NCBI GenBank assembly: GCA_031216915.1
Contig: CM062289.1
Location: 387,044,674-387,108,673 of the forward strand
Length of the DNA: 64,000 nt
From: Pictodentalium vernedei
Taxonomy: Eukaryota; Mollusca; Scaphopoda; Dentaliida; Dentaliidae
Reading direction: 5' to 3'
In this document: piece by piece, positions 11,651 to 22,189 of the stretch
Layout: every line of letters begins with the position of its first letter
How positions within the stretch are numbered: the stretch's first letter is position 1
Position numbers and translations under genes: made by a program
The notes under the pieces: generated by a model
Seen by the model: only the letters and a program-made list of their open reading frames with translations
Database searches by the model: none
Told to the model about the DNA's origin: nothing

Positions 11651-12389
11651 GGTAAAGGCCAAGAATAGAGGACCATGCGTTTTTTTAAGAAAATAAAACA
11701 TATTTCACAACTTTTTTGAGTTACTTATCATTCTAAGACATGTTTTACACAAAATTAGCCCAAAACACCGATACCCACTCACAAAAATAATCACTTTTAA
11801 CCCTTTTCTCTGTGACGGGTTTTTGAAACAAAATGAATTTATGATTGCGTTCTGAAAAGTGAAATGGAGTTGTGGATGTTTCGATGTGACGTCACAGGGA
11901 GCAATCATTACCTTTTTGCATGCTAGGATCAGTTTAGGATGGGTACGGGTTAGCTAACCCGTACCCATCCTAAACTGACCCTAATGCATTGGTCGCCGTA
12001 TTCTAATCATTGCCTTCTTTTCGTACTAGGGTCAGTTTAGGATGGGTACGGGTTGGCTAACCCGTATCCATCCCAAACTGACCCTAATTCGTTCTCCCAT
12101 TGTAATTACACTCTCGTATACTCCGATCAAATGGAGTACACTCGATAGCGGGAAAAAAACAAAGAATCGCGTACCTGTTTACCACAGGTTTTGTTGTTGA
12201 AATTGTTTGGAGAATAAAGTTAACGGAATGTAAAAAGGGTTAAAAGTGATGATATTTGTCAGTAGGTATCGGCGTTTGGGGCTAATTTTGTGTAAAACAT
12301 GCCTTAGAAAGATGAGAAACTCCAAAAGAGTTGTAAAAAATGTTTTAATATCTTAAAAAACCCGCTGTCCTCTATTCTTGGCCTTTACC
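11651..12389. mobile_element. 739-bp foldback element inside MULE-A
   Basis: It begins GGTAAAGGCCAAGAATAGAG and ends with the complement, CTCTATTCTTGGCCTTTACC. The arms match for roughly 150 bp (through GTTTTACACAAAATTAGCCC). It is flanked by an exact 8-bp duplication, CTATCTTC, at 11643-11650 and 12390-12397. Dropping the element plus one duplication joins ...TNRED to SKTHKITLEV in frame, so it entered an open transposase gene. An 8-bp duplication suits hAT, P or Merlin; the superfamily is unassigned. It has no coding capacity, so it is non-autonomous. Confidence 0.9.
11887..12086. repeat. Twin 60-bp palindromes and a CRE site at the element centre
   Basis: Palindromes at 11924-11983 and 12027-12086 are near-copies of each other. 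Each opens with TAGGRTCAGTTTAGGATGGG, runs through TACGGGTT to AACCCGTA and closes CTGACCCTA. The first folds around TTAGCTAA almost perfectly. A consensus cAMP-response element TGACGTCA lies at 11887-11894. No role is known. Confidence 0.8.
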
Positions 12390-13851
12390 CTATCTTCTCT
12401 ATTTGTAATAGCACATACTGCAGCTCGGCCTTTGTTTTCGCCATCACAGACACAGTATGTTACAATTGCTGTTTTGAATCTAGCCTGGTTACAGTCTTGT
12501 TTGATGTCATATCCGATAATACTATTGCCATGAAGTTGTAAATTATCAAGATTTTGTTGTGGCCCTATCAGTTTACTATGTGGTAATCTCTTCCCAAATT
12601 TTTGTTGCCGCATTGAAATAATAAAATATCATGAAGGTTTTTCTCCAAGATTTTCTCTGTATTCCTCCAGTCTGATGTTACTAGTATTTCATCCTTAGCT
12701 GTCATATTTTTGTATAAAATGTGGTCATCAACTGTACTACAACGTCGTCTCACGTGTCTGTGAGAAATAAAGTTTTGATGAGTCATTGAGCATGTCCTTA
12801 TTGCATCTACGAATAGCACTACTATATATTTGTTTTGCTGTTCCTTTTACATCATTCCTAATCCTATCCCATTGACCTCTCACCTGCAATGATGGTCGTT
12901 TATGATCCTGTGATGGTTTATCTGTTGTATGATAAAAGCTTAGCTATTATTTGTTTTTTGGCTTACGGGAAAATGCATAGATATCTAATGGTCTTTTTCA
13001 GATTTCTATGGGAAAATGAGAACAATTTTGCATTACCTCGAAACCAGAAAAGTGAATTGTAAATGGGGAATACGCAACTCATAGACAACGACCAGGGAAA
13101 CCTTGTGCAAGCAATATTTGGTAAATGCGGGCTTTTTGTCCACCAGATCTGTATTGAAAATTGAAGTCACAGGGAATGTTGTGTGGAATGTGGGCAGGGG
13201 AGTAGCCAGGCTAATTGGAGGTTGTGGTTGAACAAAATATTTTTCTGCTGGCAATGGCATTTCACCTTGTGCTTGCTTGTGAGTGTGTACCCCCCCCCCC
13301 CCCCCCCACCCACACTCCCATTGATACAGGAGTGCCACCAGGATTTCCCCGAAAAGGGGGACTTGTGCTCCCCGATAGGGGGCTGGGGTATTCCCCGACA
13401 AGCCCACAATAACAGAGTCAGCTTCCCCGACAAAGTGCACCCTGAGTACTTTTTAATGACTGAAGTACCCAGAAAGTGGTGGTATAAATATTGCAAAATG
13501 GCCTGAGAAATATCTTGGTGAGAGTACATGAACCAATTTTAGAGGTATAAGGCAATGGCGTACCATAAACCGGGGTAGGTAAGGGCACCCCTGCACCCCC
13601 CCCCCCCCCCAAAAAAAAAATGTGTTTTAAAAATCACAAACGCTTTGTGTCGGCCATCGCTGTTCGATGATACACCACCCCACCTCAATTTTTTTTTAAA
13701 TTAGTCCTTTCTTCACTTATTTCGGGCAAATACTCTAAACAGTAGTAAACACATTTGTTAGATCTGTTTGGAATGTCGAGGCGATGGCTGGGGAGTATAG
13801 GCCTATATCATTAAAAACTGTCGAACCTGGATTTGGTGGTTCACATAAAAG

Positions 13852-13981
13852 TCTTATCGAGCAAATGGGCCATCGAGTTATTATTCAAAAGAGTGACTCC
13901 ACATACGACTCTTGTGCTCATCTCGGAAAGAAGGGATTCTACAACTGCAGACGTTTCTCAAAAAAGATTCTATAGGGTTCC
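13852..13981. repeat. Direct repeat, copy 1 (partner 14332-14467)
   Basis: CTTATCGAGCAAATGGGCCA to GGGTTCC recurs 480 bp downstream with about one difference in six, including GTGACTCCACATACGACTC and CTCATCTCG. It is not palindromic and no function is evident. Confidence 0.8.
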
Positions 13982-14331
13982 CTAAAAAGGTTTCCTTAAG
14001 TGGGATTCCAAGCTTCTATAGAACTCGTGGTAGTCTGACCACCGGCTTCTACCACAACTTCAGCTGTCTTTCCTGTGATTGGCCTCTATTGCATTCACCA
14101 TTACTCCAGTGTTCTACCACCTTTCCAGTCTTGTACCATTACTATTGAATTGTGGCACTATGACTCCCACTGTCCATCATTACACTACTACCACCACGAG
14201 TCCCATACCACTATCATATTTGGCTTCCACAATATTTACTCAGTACGATAATCTACCACCATTGCACCATTACTATTGACTTGTAGCACTACTGCGAGCT
14301 TGCTATCTCAGACTGCTTGGACGACTCGAAT

Positions 14332-14467
14332 CTTATCGAGCAAATAATCCATCGAGTAATTACTCGAAAGTGTGACTCCACATTCGACTCTTATGCTCAT
14401 CTCGTGAAAAAGGGATTCCATATCAACATGCGTTTTCTCAAAAAGGAATTCTCCTGGTGGGGTTCCG
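14332..14467. repeat. Direct repeat, copy 2
   Basis: Partner of 13852-13981, on the same strand. The intervening DNA is not duplicated, so this is either a large tandem with a diverged spacer or two insertions of one element. Confidence 0.8.
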
Positions 14468-15356
14468 TTGGAAGAATATAAATTGAAGGCTATCTATTCA
14501 AGGATAGTTATGGCCTCAACACCTAATCAGCTTCTGGTTCCCAGACCACCCACTCCGTCATAGCTCTGAGAACACTACTACTGACTTATCCATAGTCAAC
14601 TTCATCTGTCCTGTGATCAAGTTCTGCTATTGGGTGACTACAGTAGGACATGATCACGGTATCAGGGAGACAGGACCAGTGTTGAATAACGCCCATTGTG
14701 CAATTCAACACGTGTGAAGTTGCTCGGGTCAAGCACCCTCCATGTGGTGGGTGTATTCAGCTTTAATTACCTTCACATGCTAGTCACAACGTTGTGTTAT
14801 GGCATTTCGTATTTCCTCAGGTAAACTCTCCTTGCCATGCTGTGACCTGGTCTGTGAACTACTGGGTACAGGTGGGAAGGTGTTCACTCTTTCTCTGCTT
14901 CAGCTGTAATTAAAATGCAAAACACGAGTCCACATTTCCAAGGAGATCTTTATTCTCAGCCACTTACCCCACAAACTCTAAAGGTTTCGTGAAACTACAA
15001 CCACACATTCGGGTGGATTCGGTAGTTTAAGGGCGACAGCCTTTTGTCTGGACAGGGTTGCTGGTATGCAAATAAATGAGGCCGGAGATAGGTCCTGTAT
15101 TCGTGGGTGCTCACACACCAATGGCAAAATAAAAACGATGTTTTCTAACGTTTCTACGCTTTTTATGGCTTTGAAGCTGTGTCTACTATTATTTATACGT
15201 GAACGGGAAGATTCAGCCTCGGGAAGATTCGGCCTTGCCTTTTTCGGCCCGGTATTTGGTATTTTATACGGATCCATGGCCCAATTACAGGATTCTTTTA
15301 CGACGGGTCGTGTTTGTCCTGAGTGTGATTGGCTTTCACGATATGTACAAATGGGT

Positions 15357-16650
15357 ACGGGACCACTCGCACCCTGGGGGCGAGTTGGTCCGATTTTGGG
15401 GGCGAGTTGGCGCACTTCGAAAATTATCGTTATTTATTTATTTTTTTATTCAATAGTACCTAATGTAGAAAAAATAATGTAGATAATTATTAATAATAAA
15501 AACAAAATAAGTAAATGAGGTAAAGACTCATTTTTTCATTCATTCATTCATTCATTTATTTCATGTTCCTTCGTTCAATCCAGCTATCTGGCAAGCTGTT
15601 AGAGAGGTGTTTCCTGGATGTGAAATCAAAGGATGCTACTTCCATTGGTCGCAAGCTGTATATAGAAAAGTTACGACAATTGGGTTACAGTCTGCATACA
15701 GAGATGGTGGAGCGGTTCATGACTTTGTAAGACAGATTTTAGCCCTCCCATTTCTACCTGCCTGCCAAATTCGTGACACATTTGATGCGCTATACAACAG
15801 AACACCACCAGAGTCAAAACTCAGACAACTGGCAGATTATGTTCAACAACAGTGGGTTGACTCAACCACCTTTGGAATCTAAGAGTGGAGCATTTTCGGA
15901 CATACAGTGAGGACTAATAATGATATTGAAGGTCAGTATTTCTAAATTAAATTCTCCTTTTCTTAATTTCTAGAAATTGACATAAAAAAGTTACATTTTA
16001 ACTTAAACATAAAGATAGTATATAATGATACAAACTTAAATTTATATTTATTTATTTAAATTTATTTATTTATTTAATATTTATTATTTAGTATTTGTAT
16101 TTAATGGTTAACTTTTTTCTATTTTCAGCTTGGCATCGTAGAGTGAATACCATCGGCAGGGATGTGAGTTTCTACAAACTGGTCCCAATACTTCAGAAAG
16201 AGGCAGAGACAGTGGAATTGCGCGCCAGAGCTGCAGATTTGGAAACGGATACACGAACAAAATACATGAAGATGGCTCAAAAGATTCAACAATATTGGGA
16301 TAAATATATAGCAGATCCCCCCGAACTGTCAACGGCAGCCTTTTTTAAGGAAATGTTGGTCTGTTTATGTAAAGTAAACTTATTATACTTTTGTAAATAA
16401 ATATTATATAAATATTACATGTTTGATAAAAATTCATTATTTGTGTTACGTAAAAATTGAGAGGTAAAACAATTATATTATCGTTAATAACTGAGAGAGT
16501 TTTTAAACAATAAACAAAATTATTTTTGAAATCGCGCGTTGTTACTTATTTCTCAACACCCATCATGACCAATCCTCGTTATTCCATCCGGGGGCGAGTT
16601 GGCCCGGGGGGGGGGCGAGTTGGCCCGGGGGCGAGTGGTCCCGTTTCCGT
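15357..16650 (+). mobile_element. MULE-1, short element with motif-array ends
   Basis: The ends carry ACGGGACCACTCGC (left, about 15358) and GCGAGTGGTCCCGT (right, about 16630). Just inside lie reiterated GGGGGCGAGTTGG copies: 15376-15388 and 15398-15410 on the left, 16590-16602 and about 16611-16623 on the right. It encloses a transposase remnant (15574-16400) lacking the N-terminal half of the gene, so this is probably an internally deleted derivative. No convincing 9-bp duplication was read. Confidence 0.75.
15574..16400 (+). pseudogene. MULE-1 transposase C-terminal half, two exons
   Basis: Exon 1 (15574-15931) encodes the MULE signature VFPGCEIKGCYFHWSQAVYR, then LALPFLP and TVRTNNDIE. 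An intron with gt-ag ends, 15932-16128 (197 bp, donor GTCAGT, acceptor TTTTCAG), splits the codon in phase 1. Exon 2 (16129-16400) continues AWHRRVNTIGRDVSFYKL, the GWHRRLN-type motif, then a basic helical tail. A single in-frame TAA (15880-15882) in exon 1 interrupts it, and the catalytic N-terminal part is absent. The same intron position is seen in MULE-2. It cannot encode active transposase. Confidence 0.85.
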
Positions 16651-16984
16651 ACAAATTGATTAGAGCTAGAGCAGTTGCAAAGATGTCCGATTTGAAACTC
16701 CTCGAGTGAAGTGGGGGACAAAGGGAGCTCCACAGCATCGTTAGATTCAAAAAGGGATTTCGTTATCGGGATTCCTTTGCATTGGGCATTTCTATGTCGG
16801 ATTTTATGAGTGCAGCAATCAACCCACAACTGCTACCGCTGGCAACCATCACCACTATTACAATTACTATACTGACAACTTTCATTAACACTGCTAGCTT
16901 CTATTATCACTATCTCCAATCCCTTGCGCTACAGAACGAGCCCCATAACTTCACTAATTTGCACATGTGCTGTCTAATTTACAT

Positions 16985-17080
16985 GACTTTCACCCAGGCA
17001 TTGGTTACTGGATCCTATTTTACAAGTAAAACAACTTGTTACTTTTTTGTTACAGTAAACAAGCACTTCCCGCAGAGGTG
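16985..17080 (-). repeat. Partial R8 repeat, reverse strand
   Basis: ACCCAGGCATTGGTTACTGG, a TTTTACAAGTAAAAC block and GTTACAGTAAACAAGCACTTCC mirror the start of R8 at 62697. It is truncated by a G-run at 17080. Confidence 0.6.
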
Positions 17081-17139
17081 GGGGGGGGGGGGTGCCATAA
17101 CCATAATCATTGGTTACTTCTTGATTGCAGAGATCAAAG

Positions 17140-17870
17140 TTTGATCAAAGGTTGAAGGTCATATTTTGGGGGTTGGTGAGAATGTGTATTCTTTTACAAT
17201 TATTTGAAACATAATCGGACTGGAGATATCTGACATCTGTTCTGAAGGCATTCAAGATGGTTGCAACGGCAGCCATCATAGGCAGTCACCCATTACCACC
17301 CATCACCAAAATGGTAATTCTCTTCTGTTCATCACATTGAGTCACATTACCAATTTCAAGAACAGATTTATAAATCGAGCCTGTGCTGTGGCGGCAATTG
17401 TGTGGCGACAACCGCGAGCACAATACGATGTTCCGATTTTGGTATGAATCTAAACGTGCATATGAATGTGATGATGATTAGGAAAGAACTGAAGGCTGTA
17501 GCCATTATGTAGCTCTGGAAGCCATTATGGGTTGCCAACCATTACCAAAAAGGACGTTCTTATCTACTCATCAAACTAAGTCATCCTGTAAAGTTTCGTG
17601 AAAAGTGAAGCATAAATGCGGGTTGTAACCCTTATAGAAGGAATCCAAGATGGCTGCTATTGAGGACAGGCCACCACGACGATAATACGTTCCATCTAGG
17701 TATGAATCTGAACATGCACATGAAATTTTGTGATGATCGGAAAAGCACTCAGGGCTATAACTCATGCTGAATGAACCGTAGACAGTGTACTGAAGAAATC
17801 CAAGATGGCTGATATGGTGGCCATTATGGGTGGCCGACCATCATCAATATAGGACAGAGATCTTCAACTT
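17140..17870. repeat. Degenerate tandem units of about 265 bp
   Basis: GGTATGAATCTAAACGTGCA (about 17439) and GGTATGAATCTGAACATGCA (about 17699) head matching blocks with ATCCAAGATGGCTG, GCCATTATGGGTGGCC-like and CCATCATCAAT-like phrases. It resembles the worn satellite core of a Helentron-like element. The LINE at 17890 abuts it. Confidence 0.6.
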
Positions 17871-17889
17871 GTGTCAGGAAAAATCAACA

Positions 17890-20105
17890 TAATAATAATA
17901 ACACTTCGGCCGGCCGCTGATTTGTCGCGGTTCTCGTATGAGAAGGCCTTGGTTACCCATGTTCTACCAACTGCCTCCCCCTATTGCCGCGCTTCTTCTC
18001 TCCTCCCAACACTCGGAGACGAACTGCTTGATGACATCCCTTGCCCCATTCTTCCCAATCTCCCCGATTAGTATATTAACCCTCTCCTTTGAGTCGCCCC
18101 CTAACCACATGTCCTTCATTCTCCCATCCCACTTCTCCATTATACTCCCCATGAATCTTGTTCTTTTAGACTGGTATTTTTTGGGGCATTCTATAAGAAA
18201 GTGTTCCAGGGTCTCCACCACGCCCACGTTACACATCTGGCACTCCTTTTCACGGTTTTTCCCAATTTTTCCCCTCAGCTCTAGGGACCGCGACCTCAGC
18301 TTGAACAACAGTGACCCCCCAAAGGTGCCATCAAGGTACTCTTCAAAACCAGGCTTCTCTTTATCACGCAGGCCACCCAAAGATCTCTTTGATTTGACCC
18401 CCTCTCGCCAATTACGGTTACAATCCTCCATGACCCTTTCTCTGACGATCTTTTTGCCCTGGTTTGCCCCAACGTCAAGGTCCGAGATCTCCATTGAGTA
18501 GTTTTCTACTAGCTCCCTCACTTGGACCATCCACCCCGTCTTGATATTTGAGTTGAAAGTTCTCAGGAACATTACTTTACAGCATCGGCTATCGGGGAGA
18601 TTTACCAAATAATTAAGATAACTGAATTTCAATAGGTCTATCCTGTCCTTGATCCTCATCCACCCAAGCTCGCACCTGATTGCTTCTAGTGTTGCGGCAT
18701 TACTCAAGCCTGTTATCCATCGGCCTGCATAGTTCTGCAGGATTTCCAAGCTCTTAACAGCTGTCTGGTTTAGGGGTACAACTTCCGTACCGTATGTTAT
18801 ACTTGGCAGACCCACCATTTCCCAAATGGTTTTCCCCACGAAAACCTTATTGAAACTGTTTCTCCCTATAAGTTTCATTTAGTTAAGGATTCGCTTCCCC
18901 TTCAGAATCAATTTATTTGTGTGGTTTCGGTAGATGCCTCTTCCTGTGATGTTTATATTTACCCCCAGGTATTCATAGTCACTAATCTCTCCTACACTAA
19001 GAAGTCTACTACTACCTTCCGAAATGCAGAACTCCCCCACTCTCCACCTTCGAGTGGGGTCCACTTTGTGGCCCACGGGTATAACTTTGCTCTTGCTTTC
19101 ATTAAGTTCGAGTCTCCATTTGCTCCCATATTTCCCAACAATTCCCAGCATCTTCTCTAACCCCTCTTCGCTTTCTGACACTAGCACCATATCGTCTGCA
19201 AAAAATAGCCCTGGGATCTTCAAGTCACCAACTGCAACCCCCTCGTCGCTATGCAGGAGTTCATCTCCTAAACCTTTGATGTACAATGCAAAAAGAATTG
19301 GCGAAAGGATACACCCCTGCTTTAGGCCTATCTCCATAGGCACACGTTTTGTTGTAATGTTACCCAGGCTAAGTTCACTCTGTACATCTTTATATAATGC
19401 TTTCATAATCCCAACAAACTCGCCCCAAGCCCAGAGCCTCCAGCTTGCGCCACATACCCTCCCTCCATACTCTATCGTATGCCTTTTTAACATCCAAAAA
19501 GGCCATGAACATCTTTTTCTTTTTTGCTTTCGCGGATTCTATCATTTGGGATAGCGTGAAAAGATGGTCAGTGACTCTCCTTCCCTTCCTGAAGCCATTC
19601 TGGATTTCTCCCCAAAAACCCTTCTCCTCAATCATCTCCTCTAATCTCCCATACAGGACTTTACAAAAGACTTTTCCAATGTTGCTGCTGACAGAGATCC
19701 CTCGGTAGTTATCGAAGACGTCTTTTTCCCCCTTTTTGTGAATAAATGTCACTTTACTTTCCCTCCACTCCTTTAGGACCTCTTGTTTTTCTATGGCTAA
19801 ATTGAATAGGGCAGTTAGGCTTTCCAAGAGTTCCTCTCCCCCTTTTTTGATAAACTCGTTAGGAATTTCGTCCACCCCTCCCGCTTTTCCATTCCTCAAT
19901 TTTGAGATCACCCTTCGCACCTCCTCAGTTTTGATTTCGCTGCACACAAAGTCCGAGAGATTTTCCCCGACCTGGTTCGACCTGGTTTGGACACTCCGGT
20001 GGGTTCCCCATGCCCCATCGCTTATCGTTTACCTTTTCCCAGTGCTTGACTAGTTCTAATGAGATTTGATCTCGCTCTTCTGTAACTCTGCCATCTACTT
20101 CAAGT
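17890..20105 (-). mobile_element. LINE-1: 5'-truncated non-LTR retrotransposon
   Basis: It spans from an open reverse-transcriptase frame entering at about 20105 to a 3' end with a short TTATTATTATTATG tail (about 17890-17905 as read on the plus strand). The endonuclease region is missing, as is common for LINE copies truncated during target-primed insertion. The plus-strand DNA to its left is a satellite-like repeat. Confidence 0.82.
17964..20103 (-). pseudogene. Non-LTR reverse transcriptase, two lesions
   Basis: The frame entering at 20103 reads LEVDGRVTEERDQISLELVK, and after a probable small lesion near 19960 EVRRVISKLRNGKAGGVDEI, the start of the fingers domain. NYRGISVSSNIGKVFCKVLY, QNGFRKGR and FLDVKKAYDRVW (first catalytic Asp) follow. 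After a one-base shift near 19421 (GGGG) come GLKQGCILSPILFALYIKGL and the catalytic FFADDMVLV. One in-frame stop at 18879-18881 separates LILKGKRILN from MKLIGRNSFN. The C-terminal part ends with a CQMC...H...CP knuckle (about 18245-18190). Lesions are few for the length, so the copy is fairly young. The clade is not certain; the RTE/I side looks nearer than L1. Confidence 0.88.
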
Positions 20106-20168
20106 TATTGGATCTGAATGATAGATGAACAGTTACTGGAAACGGATTTCATTTTCACGTTTGAACTA

Positions 20169-20898
20169 AAGTGGAACCTACTTTATTGGATAACCTGTGA
20201 CTGAATAATGGTGTTAATTGCATATAATTTGCAAACACCAAACTATTCACCATTCCTTCAGTATTTATTTATTTATTGGTGTTTAAGGTCACATACTTCT
20301 GCATAATGGCTAATCGTGACCATGAGTTTTAGAGGTGGAGGAAGCCTGAGTACCCAGAGAGAACCACCAAGCATCGACGAGCACCTGTCAGCTCTTCAAC
20401 ATTCTAACTCTGTTCAAGCAGGGTTACAGCGGTTGAAGACGTGCACCATCGACTTGCAGTATGCCTTAGTGCACGGCGTCATCATGCCCCATGTAGGCAA
20501 CCGGAATAAAGTGCCTTGCCCAAGGACACAATGTGGGTTGTCCCGGACGGGACTCCTTTCCTTCAGTACAAATTTGATTGTTAATTTCATTACTGTAAGA
20601 GAGAAAAATCCTGTTAATTGAATAAAATATCTTGTAAAGTATCAAAGAATTACTCTGACAACTACTGAATTATGGATGTTTTAAACCAATCTTGCCTTAT
20701 GAGCATTTGACTTGTTATATCTTGTTTGACAGAACTCATGGGCTCTTGTCAAACAAAATGTAATAGAAATGAAGCTCAGCTTATCACTGGAATACAGGAA
20801 AATGGTCAAATTCCTGTAAACTGATTATCCCTGTTAACTTACTATTTTCACTGACAATGTGGCTAACACTGGCTATTCAATTAACAGGGTTCTACTGT
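20169..20898. mobile_element. T2 foldback (mariner-like), copy 1, with SINE inside
   Basis: The left end AGTGGAACCTAC and right end GGGTTCTACTGT match the T2 termini (CAGTGGARCCC...GGGTTCCACTG). Inner phrases CCTGTTAATTGAAT and TATATCTTGTTTGACAGA are shared with copies at 21967 and 51061. It was split by SINE S2 between CATTCCTTCAGTA and CAAATTTGA. It is the most decayed copy of the three. Confidence 0.8.
20264..20557 (-). mobile_element. SINE copy S2 with 11-bp target duplication
   Basis: The tail AATAAATAAATA lies at the left and body blocks GTGTCCTTGGGCAAGGCAC and GTCGATGGTGCACGTCTTCA are clear on the minus strand. TTCCTTCAGTA flanks it on both sides (20253-20263 and 20558-20568), within a T2 element whose other copies show the unbroken site. 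The promoter head is missing. Confidence 0.9.
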
Positions 20899-20945
20899 GT
20901 AAGAGACAAGCTAAGACATTGCATTCCTTTTGGTATCTTATACAG

Positions 20946-21005
20946 CAGGAGAATGAAATTCTCAAACAGAAGGGTGATAAACATGATAAAGAGATAAAGA
21001 ATTAA
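20946..21005 (+). CDS. Possible last coding exon, 19 codons, unknown protein
   Basis: TCTTATACAG is followed by an open segment translating to QENEILKQKGDKHDKEIKN and a TAA stop. The charged heptad-like composition suggests the end of a coiled coil. Nothing upstream on this strand could be joined to it, and a chance frame of this length is common. Treat it as a weak candidate. Confidence 0.2.
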   Translation, partial: QENEILKQKGDKHDKEIKN

Positions 21006-21335
21006 GGTATAGGTATTTGCCTGTATTTTTAACCCATACCCCCATCTCCAACCACCAACTCATCCATCTCTATTTTTTATCTTTTATTTCAAAACCTAAC
21101 TCATGACTCCTTTTTATGAAGAAGCCGTTATCGCTTGAGGGGACACATGCTGTGTTTTGATTGAGAAACCTGGTCATACTCTCATTCTAATTTCTCCCTT
21201 GTCCATGGCTCTGTATATCAGCATTGGTAAAAATTCAACTGTTTGCACTTCAGTCAACTGTTAGGTGAAAATAAAAATATCTAAAATCATCTACTCCTTT
21301 AGGAAATAACATCCTGGTTCCAGGTCCTATTCTGT
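21006..21335. other. No gene recognised
   Basis: AT-rich, with a CCCCCATCTCCAACCACC tract near 21040. No shared repeat was seen. Confidence 0.4.
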
Positions 21336-21520
21336 TGTATTTATTTATTTATTGGTATTAATGGTCACATATTTTTGCACAATGGCTAATCATGACCACA
21401 ACATGGAGATAAAGTCAAGTTTGTTATATCGTTTATACCTATTTTAAAGGACTTCCACCCCATGCATTGGTGACTGGGTCTTATTTTACCAGTAGCACTG
21501 CTTCATTCCCAGGAGTATTC
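21336..21520 (-). repeat. R8 repeat, reverse strand, SINE-type tail
   Basis: It begins with TATTTATTTATTTATTGG and ATGGTCACATATTTTTGCAC, the complement of the shared tail, then reaches TGGTGACTGGGTCTTATTTT and ACCAGTAGCACTGC of R8. The middle is shortened. Confidence 0.65.
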
Positions 21521-21966
21521 TGCTCGTAACATGTAGTTTCATTTTGGTTGTTTCTGCACTAAAACAGTAATTTTATTTATCTATTTATTTTTTCTGTTTA
21601 TTGGAATTTAATGATACTTTCAACCACCATGTACATGTATACCACTTGACTAGAAATCACTGCTCAGCAACTGGACATGTACAAGTTGCAGTCTAGTGAG
21701 AATTCAGGACAATTGCCCCAGCCCCTAAGGGTTAATAAAACTGAAAACAAATCCAATCACTTCTTTCATGAAAATGATCACTTCTACTGCTTTCAAGGCT
21801 CAACAAGGCTTTATAAAAATAGCGAATGCAGGAAAATTTGAAAATACAGATGTTTGGGTATTCAAAGATTGGCTGTTATGGTATCCCCATGATATCGGTG
21901 TTGGTTCAGTTTGTCGGTATATTGCTCATTTTAACACACTGAACATGAAGCCTTTAAGTTGTGGTA
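21521..21966. other. No gene recognised
   Basis: A second SINE-tail-like fragment (TTTATTGGAATTTAATGATA) lies at about 21597. The rest shows no supported feature. Confidence 0.4.
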
Positions 21967-22189
21967 CAGTGGAGCCCACTTAATTGTATATTGAATAACC
22001 CTGTTAATTGAATATAATTTTCAAACACCATACAATTTACCACACTTTCAGTACAAATGTGACCTTTTAATTGAATATATCCGGATTATAGAGCAAACTC
22101 CTGTTAATTGAATGAAAAAAATGCTGATAGGATCACCGATCCAATGTCGAGTTGTGACAGCACAAAAGTGGGTTTGATCATTATCAACT

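Larger units (their letters stand above)
9030..12950 (-). pseudogene. MULE-type transposase with SWIM and PHD fingers (MULE-A)
   Basis: Successive minus-strand frames read as one long protein. From the N-terminus: a helical region (VRGQWDRIRNDVKGTAKQIY, about 12890); a transposase core with GYD (about 12515) and a second Asp in VEHDKANDIRKAI (about 11485) followed by LCNYHA, the C-x2-H seen in MULE transposases; a SWIM finger CTC...YYCKH (about 10550-10490); basic linkers; a C-x2-C...H...H cluster (about 9780-9690); and a C-terminal PHD finger CGVCNKEC...CDKCVNWYHWTC (about 9170-9090). The last PHD pair (WYCLHC) is only reached by changing frame in an A-run. I count at least five frameshifts (near 12750, 11440, 11150, 9430, 9240 and 9077) plus an inserted foldback at 11651-12389. 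The catalytic assignment is by motif only. The DNA-cutting role is from the family. Confidence 0.72.
12951..15356. other. No gene; low-complexity and direct repeats
   Basis: C-runs lie near 13290 and 13600, ACCATTACTATTGA-type phrases near 14090-14290, and a direct repeat described separately. Proline- or glycine-rich frames over the C-runs are artefacts of composition. Confidence 0.5.

Noticed and set aside
13033..13612. Proline- and glycine-rich frames on both strands
   Set aside because: They follow poly-C and poly-G runs. Several overlapping frames on both strands at one place mark low complexity.
19024..19554. Long plus-strand frame over LINE-1
   Set aside because: Antisense to the reverse transcriptase. 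Serine/proline-rich composition follows from the coding strand.
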